DNA of 64,000 nt, from positions 62,001 to 126,000 of the forward strand of contig CAIJOB010000030.1 of NCBI GenBank assembly GCA_903822175.1. Direction: 5' to 3'. Positions 8,841 to 17,313 of this stretch are shown here, one piece after another. The notes beneath the pieces were generated by a model. That model made no database searches, was not told the origin of the DNA, and worked only from the letters and a program-made list of their open reading frames with translations. This DNA is from an uncultured Alphaproteobacteria bacterium. GTDB taxonomy: Bacteria > Pseudomonadota > Alphaproteobacteria > Caulobacterales > Caulobacteraceae. How positions within the stretch are numbered: the first letter of the stretch is position 1; each line of letters begins with the position of its first letter. The position numbers and the translations under genes were made by a program.

Positions 8841-8939
8841 GCTGGACCCAGCCTAGGTCCTGGCCGCCGCGCCCCCCGGCGGCGGCCAGGGCTGTAGGCT
8901 CGCCTTGACCTAAGACCGCTGCGCCCTGACAGGGAGCGG

Positions 8940-9602
8940 ATGATCCCCGCCACCCTGCAAGGCCGCCGCGACTTCATCGTCGCCAACACTCGGCTGCAGC
9001 GGCCTCCGCACGTCGCCGAGATCGAGCTTTGCCTCGCCGACGAGATCACCCCGATCTGGAAGCTGACCGAAGAGGCCCTCGAAGAGATCGGCCTGCCGCC
9101 GCCCTTCTGGGCCTTCGCCTGGGCGGGGGGTCAGGCGCTCGCCCGCTACCTCATCGACAATCCCGAGGTCGTCGCCGCCCAGCGCGTGATCGACTTCGCC
9201 GCCGGCTCCGGGATGGTGGGCATCGCCGCGATGAAGGCGGGCGCCAGGGACGTGCTCTGCGCCGACATCGATCCCTTCTGCGAGGCGGCCGTGGCGCAGA
9301 ACACCGCGGCCAACGGCGTCGTCTGCGCCTTCACCGACCAGAACCTGCTCGACGCGCCGGCCCCGGCCTGGGCCCAGGTCATTCTGGCCGGCGACATCTG
9401 CTACGAGAAGCCGCTGGCCGAGCGGGTGCTGGCCTGGCTGGCCGAGGCGCGCACCCGCGGCGCCACCGTGCTGATCGGGGACCCCGGCCGCAGCTATTTC
9501 CCGCGCACCGGTCTCACCCGACTCGCCGAATACCAGGTCCCGACCACGCGGGAGCTGGAGGACATGGCGGTGAAGAAGACGGCTGTCTGGGCGATGCCTT
9601 GA
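8940..9602 (+). CDS. Class I SAM-dependent protein lysine methyltransferase, ETF-beta KMT (METTL20)-like
   Basis: A 220-residue protein with AGGGAGCGG before the ATG. The N-terminus (residues 5-50) carries the RRDFIVANTRLQRPPHVAEI segment of the methyltransferase-16 group. The SAM motif I is VIDFAAGSGMVGIAA near residue 82, motif II is ADIDPF, and the catalytic-region motif is GDICYEKP; GDPGRSYFP follows. This matches bacterial homologues of METTL20/ETFBKMT, which trimethylate lysines of the electron-transfer flavoprotein beta subunit. The substrate is inferred from family likeness; no etfB gene lies in the window. The EamA gene begins 10 bases downstream, suggesting a bicistron. Confidence 0.78.
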   Translation: MIPATLQGRRDFIVANTRLQRPPHVAEIELCLADEITPIWKLTEEALEEIGLPPPFWAFAWAGGQALARYLIDNPEVVAAQRVIDFAAGSGMVGIAAMKAGARDVLCADIDPFCEAAVAQNTAANGVVCAFTDQNLLDAPAPAWAQVILAGDICYEKPLAERVLAWLAEARTRGATVLIGDPGRSYFPRTGLTRLAEYQVPTTRELEDMAVKKTAVWAMP

Positions 9603-9612
9603 GTAGCCGGCC

Positions 9613-10452
9613 ATGAGCGGCATTTCCCCGTTGGTCGCGGCCCTGGTGCTGGGCTCGGCCTTGTTGCACGCAACCTGGAACGTGCTGCTGCGCAGCGGCG
9701 CCGACCGGCTGTGGTCGATCACCGTCATGAGCCTGGTCTCCGGCGCCGTAGCCGCGGTCGCGGTCTTCTTCGTCCCAGCGCCGGCCGCGGCGAGCTGGGC
9801 CTTCGCGCTGGTCTCAGGCCTGTTGCAGGTCGGCTACTGCGTCTTCCTGGTCTGGGCCTATGAAAAGGGCGAACTGGGGCAGGTCTTCCCGATCGCCCGA
9901 GGCGTCGCGCCCCTGCTGGTGGCGCTGGGCGCGGCCACCTTCGCCGGCGAGCGGCTGTCGCCACCGGCCTGGGCGGGCCTGGCGCTGGTCTCCTGCGGCA
10001 TCGTGGGCCTGAGCCTTGGGCGCGAGCGGCTGGCCGCGCATGCCACGATCCTGGCGCTGGCCAGCGGCGGCTTCATCGCCGCCTACATGGTCTGCGACGG
10101 CATGGGGGTGCGCCTCTCTGGCCATCCCCTTGGGTATTTCGCCTGGATGTCGCTGGCCCAGGCCTTGCCTATGCCCTTGGTCTTCTTCGCGCTCCGCCGC
10201 CATTGGCCGCTGATCCGCCCCGACCGCGAGACGGCCAAGGCGCTAGGCGGCGGGGCGATCTCTATCGTCGCCTACGGCACGGTGGTCTGGGCCATGGCCG
10301 GGGCGGTGATGGCCAAGGTCTCAGGCCTTCGGGAGACCTCGATCCTGTTCGCCGCGATCCTGGCGGCCCTCTTCCTCAACGAGCGCTTCACCTGGCGGCG
10401 CGGGGTCTGCGCCATCCTGATCACCACCGGCGCCCTGCTGCTGGCAAGCTAG
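9613..10452 (+). CDS. EamA/DMT family transporter
   Basis: A 279-residue membrane protein with ten predicted helices in two five-helix repeats, the EamA (DUF6) arrangement. Features include the N-terminal HATWNVLLRSG, YEKGELGQVFPIARGVAPLL after helix 4, the family-typical ERLSPPAWAGLALVSCGI and the second-repeat counterpart LNERFTWRRGVCAILITTGALLL. Drug/metabolite transporters of this type export amino acids, metabolites or drugs; the substrate here is unknown. It lies 10 bases after the methyltransferase gene and converges on the OsmC gene. Confidence 0.88.
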   Translation: MSGISPLVAALVLGSALLHATWNVLLRSGADRLWSITVMSLVSGAVAAVAVFFVPAPAAASWAFALVSGLLQVGYCVFLVWAYEKGELGQVFPIARGVAPLLVALGAATFAGERLSPPAWAGLALVSCGIVGLSLGRERLAAHATILALASGGFIAAYMVCDGMGVRLSGHPLGYFAWMSLAQALPMPLVFFALRRHWPLIRPDRETAKALGGGAISIVAYGTVVWAMAGAVMAKVSGLRETSILFAAILAALFLNERFTWRRGVCAILITTGALLLAS

Positions 10453-10461
10453 GCCCAGCCG

Positions 10462-10887
10462 CTAAGCCTCCAGCTTCGCGTCCAGTGTGATCTCGGCGTT
10501 CAGCACCTTGGACACCGGGCAGTTCTGCTCGGCGCCCTTGGCCAGTTCCTGGAACTTGGCGTCGTCGAGGCCGGGGATCTTGGCGCGCAGCGTCAGCGCC
10601 GATTTCGAGATCTTGAAGCCAGGACCGTCCGGGTCCAGCGACACCGCCGCCTCTGTCGACAGCTCCAGCGGCGTGAACCCCGCCTGCTGCAGGGCGAAGG
10701 CCACGGCCATGGTGAAACAGCCCGCATGGGCGGCGGCCAGCAACTCCTCCGGATTGGTCCCCGGCTCGTCCTCAAAGCGGGTCTTGAAGCTGTAGGGCGT
10801 GCGGTTCAGCACGCTCGACGCCGTGGTCAGATCGCCCGCGCCATCGCGCCCCGTGCCGCGCCATACGGCGTTCGCCTTGCGGATCAT
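10462..10887 (-). CDS. osmC: OsmC family peroxiredoxin (organic hydroperoxide reductase)
   Basis: A 141-residue OsmC protein. The catalytic cysteines are C57 (AAAHAGCFTMA, on the central helix) and C123 (EQNCPVSKVLN), with EELLAAAHAGC matching the OsmC active-site helix. The substrate-activating arginine is likely R37 in KTRFEDEPGTNP. These cytoplasmic dimers reduce organic hydroperoxides with dithiol donors. The length and N-terminal MIRKANAVWRGTGRDG fit the OsmC rather than the Ohr subgroup. GGAG lies 10 bases before the ATG. It is monocistronic; no regulator is next to it. Confidence 0.92.
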   Translation of the reverse strand: MIRKANAVWRGTGRDGAGDLTTASSVLNRTPYSFKTRFEDEPGTNPEELLAAAHAGCFTMAVAFALQQAGFTPLELSTEAAVSLDPDGPGFKISKSALTLRAKIPGLDDAKFQELAKGAEQNCPVSKVLNAEITLDAKLEA

Positions 10888-11028
10888 CGTCGTCTCCTGA
10901 GGTTGCCTCCCGCCTAGCTAGGCACGCGGGACGCCCCGCGCCACCTCAGCGCCGTGACAACCGACTCGACTCCGCCGGATCAGCGAATTATCAAAGAACA
11001 AATTGCGAACATTAGAAGGCGAACGGCG

Positions 11029-11379
11029 ATGCGTGAGGACGGCAAGATCGACTATGTGGAATTCCCCGGCGGCGACATGCCGGCCACCAAGGCCTTCTAC
11101 GCCGACGCCTTCGGCTGGAGCTTCACCGACTACGGCCCCGACTACGCGGCCATGAGCGAAGGCCTCGACGGCGGCTTCTACGGCGCCCAGGAAGACATGA
11201 CCCAGACCGTCGCCAAGCCACTCGTCATCCTCTTCGCTCACGACCTGGAGGCCATGGAGGCCAAGGTGAAGGCCGCCGGCGGCGTCATCACCCGCGAGAT
11301 TTTCAGCTTCCCCGGCGGTCGGCGGTTCCACTTCCGCGATCCGGGCGGCAACGAGTTGGGCGTGTTCAGCGAGGCGTAA
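11029..11379 (+). CDS. VOC family (glyoxalase-fold) protein
   Basis: A 116-residue protein, one vicinal-oxygen-chelate unit: FPGGDMPATKAFYADAFGW is the opening beta-alpha motif, ILFAHDLEAMEAKVKAAGG the middle, and FHFRDPGGNELGVFSE the closing metal-side strand with its conserved DPxGN-E signature. ATG 11029 is preferred over a GTG at 10954, which adds 25 residues without family likeness. Members include dioxygenases, glyoxalases and resistance proteins; this short single-domain type is usually uncharacterised. It is divergent from the OsmC gene. Confidence 0.82.
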   Translation: MREDGKIDYVEFPGGDMPATKAFYADAFGWSFTDYGPDYAAMSEGLDGGFYGAQEDMTQTVAKPLVILFAHDLEAMEAKVKAAGGVITREIFSFPGGRRFHFRDPGGNELGVFSEA

Positions 11380-11448
11380 GCCCCAGGTTGTGATGGGCTA
11401 GGCATCGCGCAGAGGTTTGCTAGCCTGCGGGCCTTGAGGGAGCGAGAC

Positions 11449-12681
11449 ATGAGCCGCTTGGGATGGGCTGCGATGCTCAGCGCCGCTTTGGTGATCGCTG
11501 GATCGGCGGCGAGGGCCGAGGAGGCTGGCCGGGGCGCGGTAGAGCTTTCGCGGTTGAATGCCGACAAGCTCATCGGCAAACCCTGGCTGCACCTGAAGCG
11601 GGGACTCGTGTGCCTCCCGAATGGGAAGGAAGATTGGAAGGCCAAGGATTCGGAAGGCTTCAGCCATAGCGCCATGTTGCTGGCCGCCTTTCGGGACGAG
11701 CTCTCGAAGGCCGGCTTCCGGTCGGGCGCCGACACCTCGGACCTCTTCGCGGCGCACACTGAGAACGTCGAGATTCAGGTCGGAGGACTGGTCAACGATC
11801 TCCAGGTCGACCTCTGCACCTCCCACAATACGATCATGCCTTACCAGACGGGCCACGCCTCGATGGACATCGAGTGGCAGATCTATTCGACCACGAAGGG
11901 CAGGATCATCGGCAGGGTTCCGACCCACGCTGTCATGGATGTGCCGCCCTCGTCCGACGGCGAGCAGAAGCTGCTGCGCGGCGTGTTCGCCGCCAGCGCA
12001 CGCGCCCTGGCGAATTCGCCAGAATTCATCGAAGCGGTGAAGGCGAGCCACGGTGGGAGCGCGACTGCGCCGCAAACCAGCAGGTCGCCGCTGCAAATCA
12101 GCCTGCCGCCGGCCACGGGGCCGCTTTCGTTCGATCAGGCCCAGAAGGGCGTCGTCTCGATCTTCACGGCGGACGCGTTCGGCAGCGGCGTCCTGATCTC
12201 ACCTGAAGGCTATATCCTCACCAATCACCACGTCGCCGGCGATGTGGGGCGCGTGCGCGTCCGCTGGCCCAATGGCGTCGATACTGTTGGCGAAGTCGTT
12301 CGCGCCGACAAACGGCGCGATGTCGCGCTGATCAAGACCTCGCCGCCGGCGGGCGCGCCGGCATTGGCCATTCGCCATACCGATCCGCGGCTGGGCGAGA
12401 CCGTCTTCGCCCTCGGGACGCCTCTCGAGCGCGAGTTCGCCGGAACCCTGACCCGCGGCGTGGTGTCGACGGTGCGGCGAATAGAGAACGGGTTGCCGTT
12501 CATCCAGAGCGACGTGGCCGTCGACCACGGCAATTCCGGCGGGCCGCTCTTGGATGAACAGGGACATGTCCTTGGCCTGACGGATTGGGGTTATTCACCC
12601 GACGGCGTCTCCCACAACCTCAACTTCTTCATCCCCATCGACGAAGCGCTGAGGGCGCTGGCGCTTTCGCCCGCAGGCTGA
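11449..12681 (+). CDS. Exported trypsin-like serine protease (S1C/HtrA-type core) with an uncharacterised N-terminal domain, copy 1
   Basis: A 410-residue protein with a signal peptide (residues 1-23, SRLGWAAMLSAALVIAGSA). Residues 30-200 form a domain I do not recognise, containing a W-Q-I-Y-S strand near 144 and cysteines at 55 and 123. Residues 225-405 are a chymotrypsin-fold protease with triad H261 (TNHHV), D291 (RRDVALI) and S363 (GNSGGPLLD). There is no PDZ domain, unlike DegP/DegQ, so activation by PDZ ligands is not expected. GAGGGAGCG precedes the ATG. The next gene, 55 bases on, is a paralogue with the same domain order. Confidence 0.88.
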   Translation: MSRLGWAAMLSAALVIAGSAARAEEAGRGAVELSRLNADKLIGKPWLHLKRGLVCLPNGKEDWKAKDSEGFSHSAMLLAAFRDELSKAGFRSGADTSDLFAAHTENVEIQVGGLVNDLQVDLCTSHNTIMPYQTGHASMDIEWQIYSTTKGRIIGRVPTHAVMDVPPSSDGEQKLLRGVFAASARALANSPEFIEAVKASHGGSATAPQTSRSPLQISLPPATGPLSFDQAQKGVVSIFTADAFGSGVLISPEGYILTNHHVAGDVGRVRVRWPNGVDTVGEVVRADKRRDVALIKTSPPAGAPALAIRHTDPRLGETVFALGTPLEREFAGTLTRGVVSTVRRIENGLPFIQSDVAVDHGNSGGPLLDEQGHVLGLTDWGYSPDGVSHNLNFFIPIDEALRALALSPAG

Positions 12682-12736
12682 GCCGGCTTCCCACGCATCC
12701 TGCGTCTGATAGTCTCCGAAGCGTTGGGGATAGCGC

Positions 12737-14053
12737 ATGCGGCCGTGGACATTGCTGGCCGTCTTCGCCTCGCTGGCGCTGGGCCTTTCGGCCGGCGCGG
12801 CGCGGGCGGTGGACGAGGGCAAGCTCAAGAACCTGTCGGCCCCGCCGCCGGTGACGGCCGTGTCCCTGCCCGCCGATGCGCGCACCGTGAAGTTCGCCAA
12901 GCTGGTGGTGCAGCTGAAGCCCGAGCCCTGGGCCTTCCTACGCAACAAGGACAGCTACGCCGACGACCGGCTGATCAGCGCGCAGGATGGCCGCAAGGCG
13001 ATCAACCCCGGCCTCTTCGCCCAGATCTTCGACGAAGAGTTGAAGGCGGCCGTCGGCAAAGTCCCGAACGCCGGCGGCCTCTTCACAACCCAGGCGCCCC
13101 CGCCGCCGGAGCTGCTGGCGGCGGCGAGCATCACCGACATGCAGGGGCGGTTCTGCAGGAGCTGCGGGCTGATCCTTTCCAGCGGCCGCTGGGAAGGCGC
13201 GGTGGTGATGACCGCCCACTGGGAAATCTATTCGGTGACGGAGCAGAAGGTGGTGGCCGCCGCCGACATCACCAGCGGCTACACCGCGCCTTCCAAGGGG
13301 ATCGAGGGCGATCCGAGCCTGATGATCAACGACGCCTTCCGCGACAACGTCCGGCGGCTGATCAGCTTCATCGACTTCCGCCGCGTGGTGGCGGCGCCCG
13401 CGGCGGCGGAGGCGCCCGCAACGCCTGCGCCCGGGACGCTGGCGACGCTCGGCCTGGTGGCGGCCAAGACCAAGCCTGGCATCAGCCAGGCCTCGCTCTC
13501 CGTCGCGTTGGTCGTCTCGCCGCAGGGGTCCGGCAGCGGCTTCCTGGTCTCCGACGATGGCCTGTTGATCACCAACCACCACGTGGTGGGCGCGGCCAAG
13601 GTGGTGCGGCTGAAGTGGCCGGACGGGGGCGAAACCATCGGCGAGGTCCTGCGCAGCGACCCGCACCGCGATGTCGCGCTGATCCGCACCGCGCCGGGCG
13701 GGCGCCCGGCGCTCGGCCTGCGCCACACCGCCGTTCAGCAGGGCGAGACGGTGTTCGCTATCGGCTCCCCGCTCGGCGCGCAGTTCCAGAACACCATGAG
13801 CAAGGGCATCGTCTCGGCGCTGCGCAACAACGCGGGCCAGGCCTTCATCCAGAGCGATGTGATGGTGAACCACGGCTCCTCCGGCGGGCCGCTGCTGGAC
13901 GAGACCGGCCGGGTGATCGGCCTCACCGCCTCGGGCGAGATGGTCAATGAGGCGCCGGTCGGCATCAACTTCTTCATTCCGATCGACGAGGCGCTGAAGA
14001 CCCTGAACGTCACGGCGCCGGCGGAATCGGCTATCCAGCAAGCCAAGCCTTAA
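12737..14053 (+). CDS. Exported trypsin-like serine protease with an uncharacterised N-terminal domain, copy 2
   Basis: A 438-residue paralogue of the preceding gene. It has a signal peptide (RPWTLLAVFASLALGLSAGAARA), an N-terminal domain at about 45-220 that shares the W-E-I-Y-S strand (162-166) and a C-x-x-C pair at 140-143, an Ala/Pro linker, and a protease domain from about 250 with triad H282 (TNHHV), D312 (HRDVALI) and S382 (GSSGGPLLD). There is no PDZ domain. It lies in tandem with copy 1 and 14 bases before the M24 peptidase, so the three form a likely operon of extracytoplasmic proteolysis. The substrate is unknown; the shared N-terminal domain may recruit or inhibit it. Confidence 0.88.
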   Translation: MRPWTLLAVFASLALGLSAGAARAVDEGKLKNLSAPPPVTAVSLPADARTVKFAKLVVQLKPEPWAFLRNKDSYADDRLISAQDGRKAINPGLFAQIFDEELKAAVGKVPNAGGLFTTQAPPPPELLAAASITDMQGRFCRSCGLILSSGRWEGAVVMTAHWEIYSVTEQKVVAAADITSGYTAPSKGIEGDPSLMINDAFRDNVRRLISFIDFRRVVAAPAAAEAPATPAPGTLATLGLVAAKTKPGISQASLSVALVVSPQGSGSGFLVSDDGLLITNHHVVGAAKVVRLKWPDGGETIGEVLRSDPHRDVALIRTAPGGRPALGLRHTAVQQGETVFAIGSPLGAQFQNTMSKGIVSALRNNAGQAFIQSDVMVNHGSSGGPLLDETGRVIGLTASGEMVNEAPVGINFFIPIDEALKTLNVTAPAESAIQQAKP

Positions 14054-14067
14054 GAAGGGTACTGCTC

Positions 14068-15315
14068 ATGCGCCGCCGCGCGTTCCTGACCGCCGCCGCC
14101 GCGGGGTCCGCCGCCTTCGCCTTCCTGCCGCGCCTCGCTTCAGCCGCCGGCCCGGCGCCCCTGACCTCGATGACCAAGGACGCCAAGCCGATCTCGGTGG
14201 AGGAGCGGCGCGCACGGATCGCCCGCTTGCAGAAGGGGATGGCCGAGCGCGGCGTGGGCGCGATGATCATGGAGTCGGGGTCGAGCCTCGACTACTTCAC
14301 CGGCGTCCAGTGGCATCGCTCGGAACGCACGACCGCCGCCGTTATCCCGGTGAAGGGCGAGACCGTCATCGTCACGCCGGCCTTCGAGGAGCCCTCGGTC
14401 CGCGAGACCCTGGCCATCGGCGGCGATGTGCGCCCGTGGGACGAGCACGAGAGCCCCTTCGCCAGAATCGTCGGCGTGCTGAAGGACCGCAGCATCATGG
14501 GCGGCCAGATCGCCTTCGAATCCACCACGCGCCTGTTCATCGTCGACGGGGTGCGCGACGCCGGCGCCGGCGCCTACGCCGTGGTCTCCGGCGACGCCCT
14601 GGTGAAGGCCGTGCGCCTGATCAAGTCGCCGGCGGAGTTGGCCCTGATGCAGACCGCCAACGACGTGACGCTCGCCGCCCTGCGCCACCTCCACGCCAAT
14701 ACGCACGTGGGCATGACGCCGGCCGAGATCGGCGCCCTGATGACCTCGGCCACCGTGGCGCTGGGCGGGGCGCCGGAGTTCGGGCTGGTGTTGATCAACG
14801 AGGCCAGCGCCTATCCGCACGGCAGCCACCAGAAGCAGACCCTGCGCGACGGGTCGACGATCCTCATGGACGTCGGCTGCACGGTCTACGGCTACCAGTC
14901 CGACATCTCCCGCACCTGGGTGATGGGTCAGCCCAGCGCGAAACAGCGCAAGGTCTGGGCGACGGTTAAGAAGGGTCAGGAGATCGCGCTCGCCACCGCC
15001 AACTTAGGCACCCCCGTGGGCGCCATCGACGACGCGGTCCGCGCCTACTACGAGAAGGAAGGCTGGGGCCCCGGCTTCCACCTGCCAGGCCTGTCGCACC
15101 GCACCGGCCACGGCATCGGCCTCGACGGCCACGAGCCACCCTATCTGGTGCACGGCGACACCACGCCGCTCGCGCCTGGCATGTGCTTCTCCGACGAGCC
15201 CGGCATCTACATCCCCGGCGAATTCGGCATCCGGCTGGAGGACTGCTGGCACATGACGCTGGACGGACCCAAGCTGTTCACCCCGCTCGCCCGATCGATC
15301 GAAGACCCGATCTGA
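14068..15315 (+). CDS. M24 family metallopeptidase (Xaa-Pro aminopeptidase-like), exported
   Basis: A 415-residue protein. The N-terminus MRRRAFLTAAAAGSAAFAF resembles a Tat signal. A creatinase-like N-terminal domain (residues 45-185) precedes the pita-bread catalytic domain, which retains all five dimetal ligands: D268 (MDVGC), D279 (SDISRT), H348 (HRTGHGIG), E377 (DEPGIY) and E391 (RLEDC). M24B enzymes cleave N-terminal Xaa-Pro bonds. It follows the second protease by 14 bases, consistent with joint degradation of secreted or periplasmic peptides. Confidence 0.9.
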   Translation: MRRRAFLTAAAAGSAAFAFLPRLASAAGPAPLTSMTKDAKPISVEERRARIARLQKGMAERGVGAMIMESGSSLDYFTGVQWHRSERTTAAVIPVKGETVIVTPAFEEPSVRETLAIGGDVRPWDEHESPFARIVGVLKDRSIMGGQIAFESTTRLFIVDGVRDAGAGAYAVVSGDALVKAVRLIKSPAELALMQTANDVTLAALRHLHANTHVGMTPAEIGALMTSATVALGGAPEFGLVLINEASAYPHGSHQKQTLRDGSTILMDVGCTVYGYQSDISRTWVMGQPSAKQRKVWATVKKGQEIALATANLGTPVGAIDDAVRAYYEKEGWGPGFHLPGLSHRTGHGIGLDGHEPPYLVHGDTTPLAPGMCFSDEPGIYIPGEFGIRLEDCWHMTLDGPKLFTPLARSIEDPI

Positions 15316-15346
15316 AGCGATCTTTACCTAAGGTCAGCAGAAAGCT

Positions 15347-15378
15347 GGTTACCGCGAACGAAGGGCCGCCCGGTAACC
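15347..15378. promoter_or_regulatory. Inverted repeat upstream of the histidine kinase gene
   Basis: GGTTACCG (15347-15354) and CGGTAACC (15371-15378) form a perfect 8-bp inverted repeat with a 16-base loop in the intergenic region after the M24 gene and 83 bases before the kinase TTG. It could be an operator or a weak terminator; there is no T-tract. A second short repeat, GGTTGG/CCAACC, lies nearer the gene. Confidence 0.3.
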
Positions 15379-15460
15379 GTCTTCCTTCATCTCTTCGACA
15401 CTATTCCAGCGCGTTCATGGCGCCTCGATTGGTTGGGGGGCCAACCCATCGGAGGCCGTC

Positions 15461-16156
15461 TTGACGCGCCCTGGACCTACGACGACGGCGGGCGCGAGTC
15501 CCGCCGCCGGCTCCGCGCCGCACGCGCGGCGGGACGAGCAGCGCGAGCTCGATCACCGCCTGGCGAACAGCCTGCAGCTGGCCGCCGATTTCCTGATCTT
15601 CGAGCACAGCCGCATCGCCGACGCCCATGCCCGCGCGGCCCTGGTGGAAACCGCCGAGCGGCTGTCGGCGGTGGGCCAGATGCACCGGTTCCTCGCCTCC
15701 CGCCACGGCGCCTCGGGGGTCGATCTGGACCCCTTCTTCAGTGAGTTTGGTAAACTGATCGCCGAGACCACGGGTCTGCATTGTTCGGTGGAGTCCGACA
15801 GCGTCTCAGTCCCGGCGGAGACCGCTCAGCAACTCGCCATCGCGGTCAACGAGCTGGCCATGAACGCGGCCAAACACGCCTATCCCTGGGGCCATCGCGG
15901 CGCCCTCTACGTCGTCTGCCGCCGGCGCGGCGAGACCCTGGTGCTGGTGGTCTCGGACGACGGCCAAGGCCTGGGCAAAGACTTCGACATGGCCCGCGAC
16001 CACGGGCTGGGCATGACCATCCTGTCGGCGATCGTGCGCCAGCTGCGCGGGACCTTCCACGCGGTCAGCGACAACGGCGCGCGCTTCACCATCACCCTGC
16101 CGCTGCCGCCGAGCCCGGCGCGGGCCCCACGCTCGTTCTCGCCGCCCAATAGCTAG
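15461..16156 (+). CDS. Soluble sensor histidine kinase, HisKA_2/HWE type
   Basis: A 231-residue kinase core. The start is TTG with GGAGG at proper spacing. The phospho-acceptor box ELDHRLANSLQ (H32) is of the HisKA_2 type. The ATPase domain has the N box NELAMNAAKHAY, G1 SDDGQGLG and G2 HGLGMTIL. There is no transmembrane or PAS domain, so the input must come from another protein or the low-complexity first 25 residues. In alphaproteobacteria this class includes general stress response kinases (PhyK/LovK-like phosphotransfer) as well as phosphotransferases. No response regulator is adjacent, so the partner is not identifiable here. Confidence 0.83.
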   Translation: MTRPGPTTTAGASPAAGSAPHARRDEQRELDHRLANSLQLAADFLIFEHSRIADAHARAALVETAERLSAVGQMHRFLASRHGASGVDLDPFFSEFGKLIAETTGLHCSVESDSVSVPAETAQQLAIAVNELAMNAAKHAYPWGHRGALYVVCRRRGETLVLVVSDDGQGLGKDFDMARDHGLGMTILSAIVRQLRGTFHAVSDNGARFTITLPLPPSPARAPRSFSPPNS

Positions 16157-16164
16157 AGGGGCCG

Positions 16165-17166
16165 TTAGGGCTGCGTCTCCTGGATCGCCGAGAGCTTCCA
16201 GGCGCCGCCGGTGTGCCGCGCGAAGGTCCACAGTTCGGTGGTCTGGCTGGGCCTGTTGGGGTCGCCCGACAGCACGGCGCCGCTGGTCCGGTCGCGCATG
16301 ATGTCGATGCTTTCGTAGCGCATGGACGCGGTCGCATAGTCCACATCGCCCTCGCGCCAAGCCTCGCCGACATCGGCCTGCAGGAGGCGCGTGCCGGTCA
16401 CCTCGTTGCGCCGGCCGTGGGTGGCGTTCTCGCTGAGCTCCTCGGAGAGATAGCTCATCACCTCCGGCGTGCAGCGGTCGCGCAGGCCCGCGTAGTCCTC
16501 GCGCCCGAAGCAGTCCTGGACCTCCTTCAGAAGGGTCTCGAACGTCGCTTGGTCCTGCGGCGTGATCGGGATGTCCCAGGAGGGGCCGCCGGTGGGCACA
16601 TAGGGCGCGGCCGACGGGCCGCCGCTGAAGCCGCCGCCGCCGCCGCCAAAACCTCCGGGGCCTGCGGGTCCGCCATAGGCCGGCTGGGCGTCGAAGGCCG
16701 AGTAGCCGGCGCGCCGGCGGAACATCCGCATCACCAGGTTGACGATGAAGAACAGGACCAGGAGCTGGATGATGATGGTCAGGAACCCGCCACCCCCGCC
16801 ACCCCAGCCGCCGCCTCCCCAGCCACCGCCCCAACCGTGGCCCATCATGCCGCCGATCAGGCCGCCAGCCACCAGGCCGCCCAGGAACCCGCCGCCGCGG
16901 AACCCGCCGAACGGGCCGCCGTAGCCGGGCTGATACCCGGCGTAGCCCGGCGTGCCGGGCCTGGGCCCGGGCGCGGTCATCGAGCGCTGCACCGGCGCGG
17001 CGCCGCCGGGCGCGGTGGCCGTGGGCGCCGGCTGCGAATAGGTGCGCGAGCCGCGGCTGCCGAAGCTGCCGCCACGCCGGGCGTCCGCCGACTGGGCGGC
17101 GAGCATGCTGAGCGCCAAGGCGACGCCAAGCACGGCGCTGATCTTGGGCCAAAAACGGGTGGTCAT
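16165..17166 (-). CDS. Tim44-like domain membrane protein
   Basis: A 333-residue protein with a signal-like N-terminus, an SRGSRTYS segment, a Pro/Gly-rich region with long Gly/Trp repeats (residues 75-128), a transmembrane helix at about 129-150 (TIIIQLLVLFFIVNLVMRMF) and a C-terminal Tim44-like domain from about residue 210 (FETLLKEVQDCFGREDYAGL onward). This layout is typical of bacterial Tim44 homologues such as TimA/MglA-type inner-membrane proteins, whose role is poorly known. The gene converges on the kinase gene, leaving 8 bases between them. Confidence 0.85.
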   Translation of the reverse strand: MTTRFWPKISAVLGVALALSMLAAQSADARRGGSFGSRGSRTYSQPAPTATAPGGAAPVQRSMTAPGPRPGTPGYAGYQPGYGGPFGGFRGGGFLGGLVAGGLIGGMMGHGWGGGWGGGGWGGGGGGFLTIIIQLLVLFFIVNLVMRMFRRRAGYSAFDAQPAYGGPAGPGGFGGGGGGFSGGPSAAPYVPTGGPSWDIPITPQDQATFETLLKEVQDCFGREDYAGLRDRCTPEVMSYLSEELSENATHGRRNEVTGTRLLQADVGEAWREGDVDYATASMRYESIDIMRDRTSGAVLSGDPNRPSQTTELWTFARHTGGAWKLSAIQETQP

Positions 17167-17187
17167 CTAAGAATCTCCCCTGACCTC

Positions 17188-17195
17188 ACATATGT
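17188..17195. promoter_or_regulatory. ACATATGT palindrome upstream of the Tim44-like gene
   Basis: An 8-bp palindrome lies 22 bases upstream of the minus-strand ATG at 17166. The same palindrome occurs 6 bases upstream of the lipoprotein gene start at 24983. The match is short and could be chance. Confidence 0.2.
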
Positions 17196-17313
17196 AAGTC
17201 GCCGCCGCGGCGGCTTCCAGATGAGGCGGTCGATCACGAGGTGGTGTTCGTGGCCCTTGACCCCGGCGGCCCGGCCCCCGAGGTATCCAAGCTGAACAAC
17301 ACCGGGGCCCGCG

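Noticed and set aside
16739-16924. Proline-rich small frame on the plus strand
   Set aside because: It is the complement of the Gly/Trp repeat region of the Tim44-like protein.
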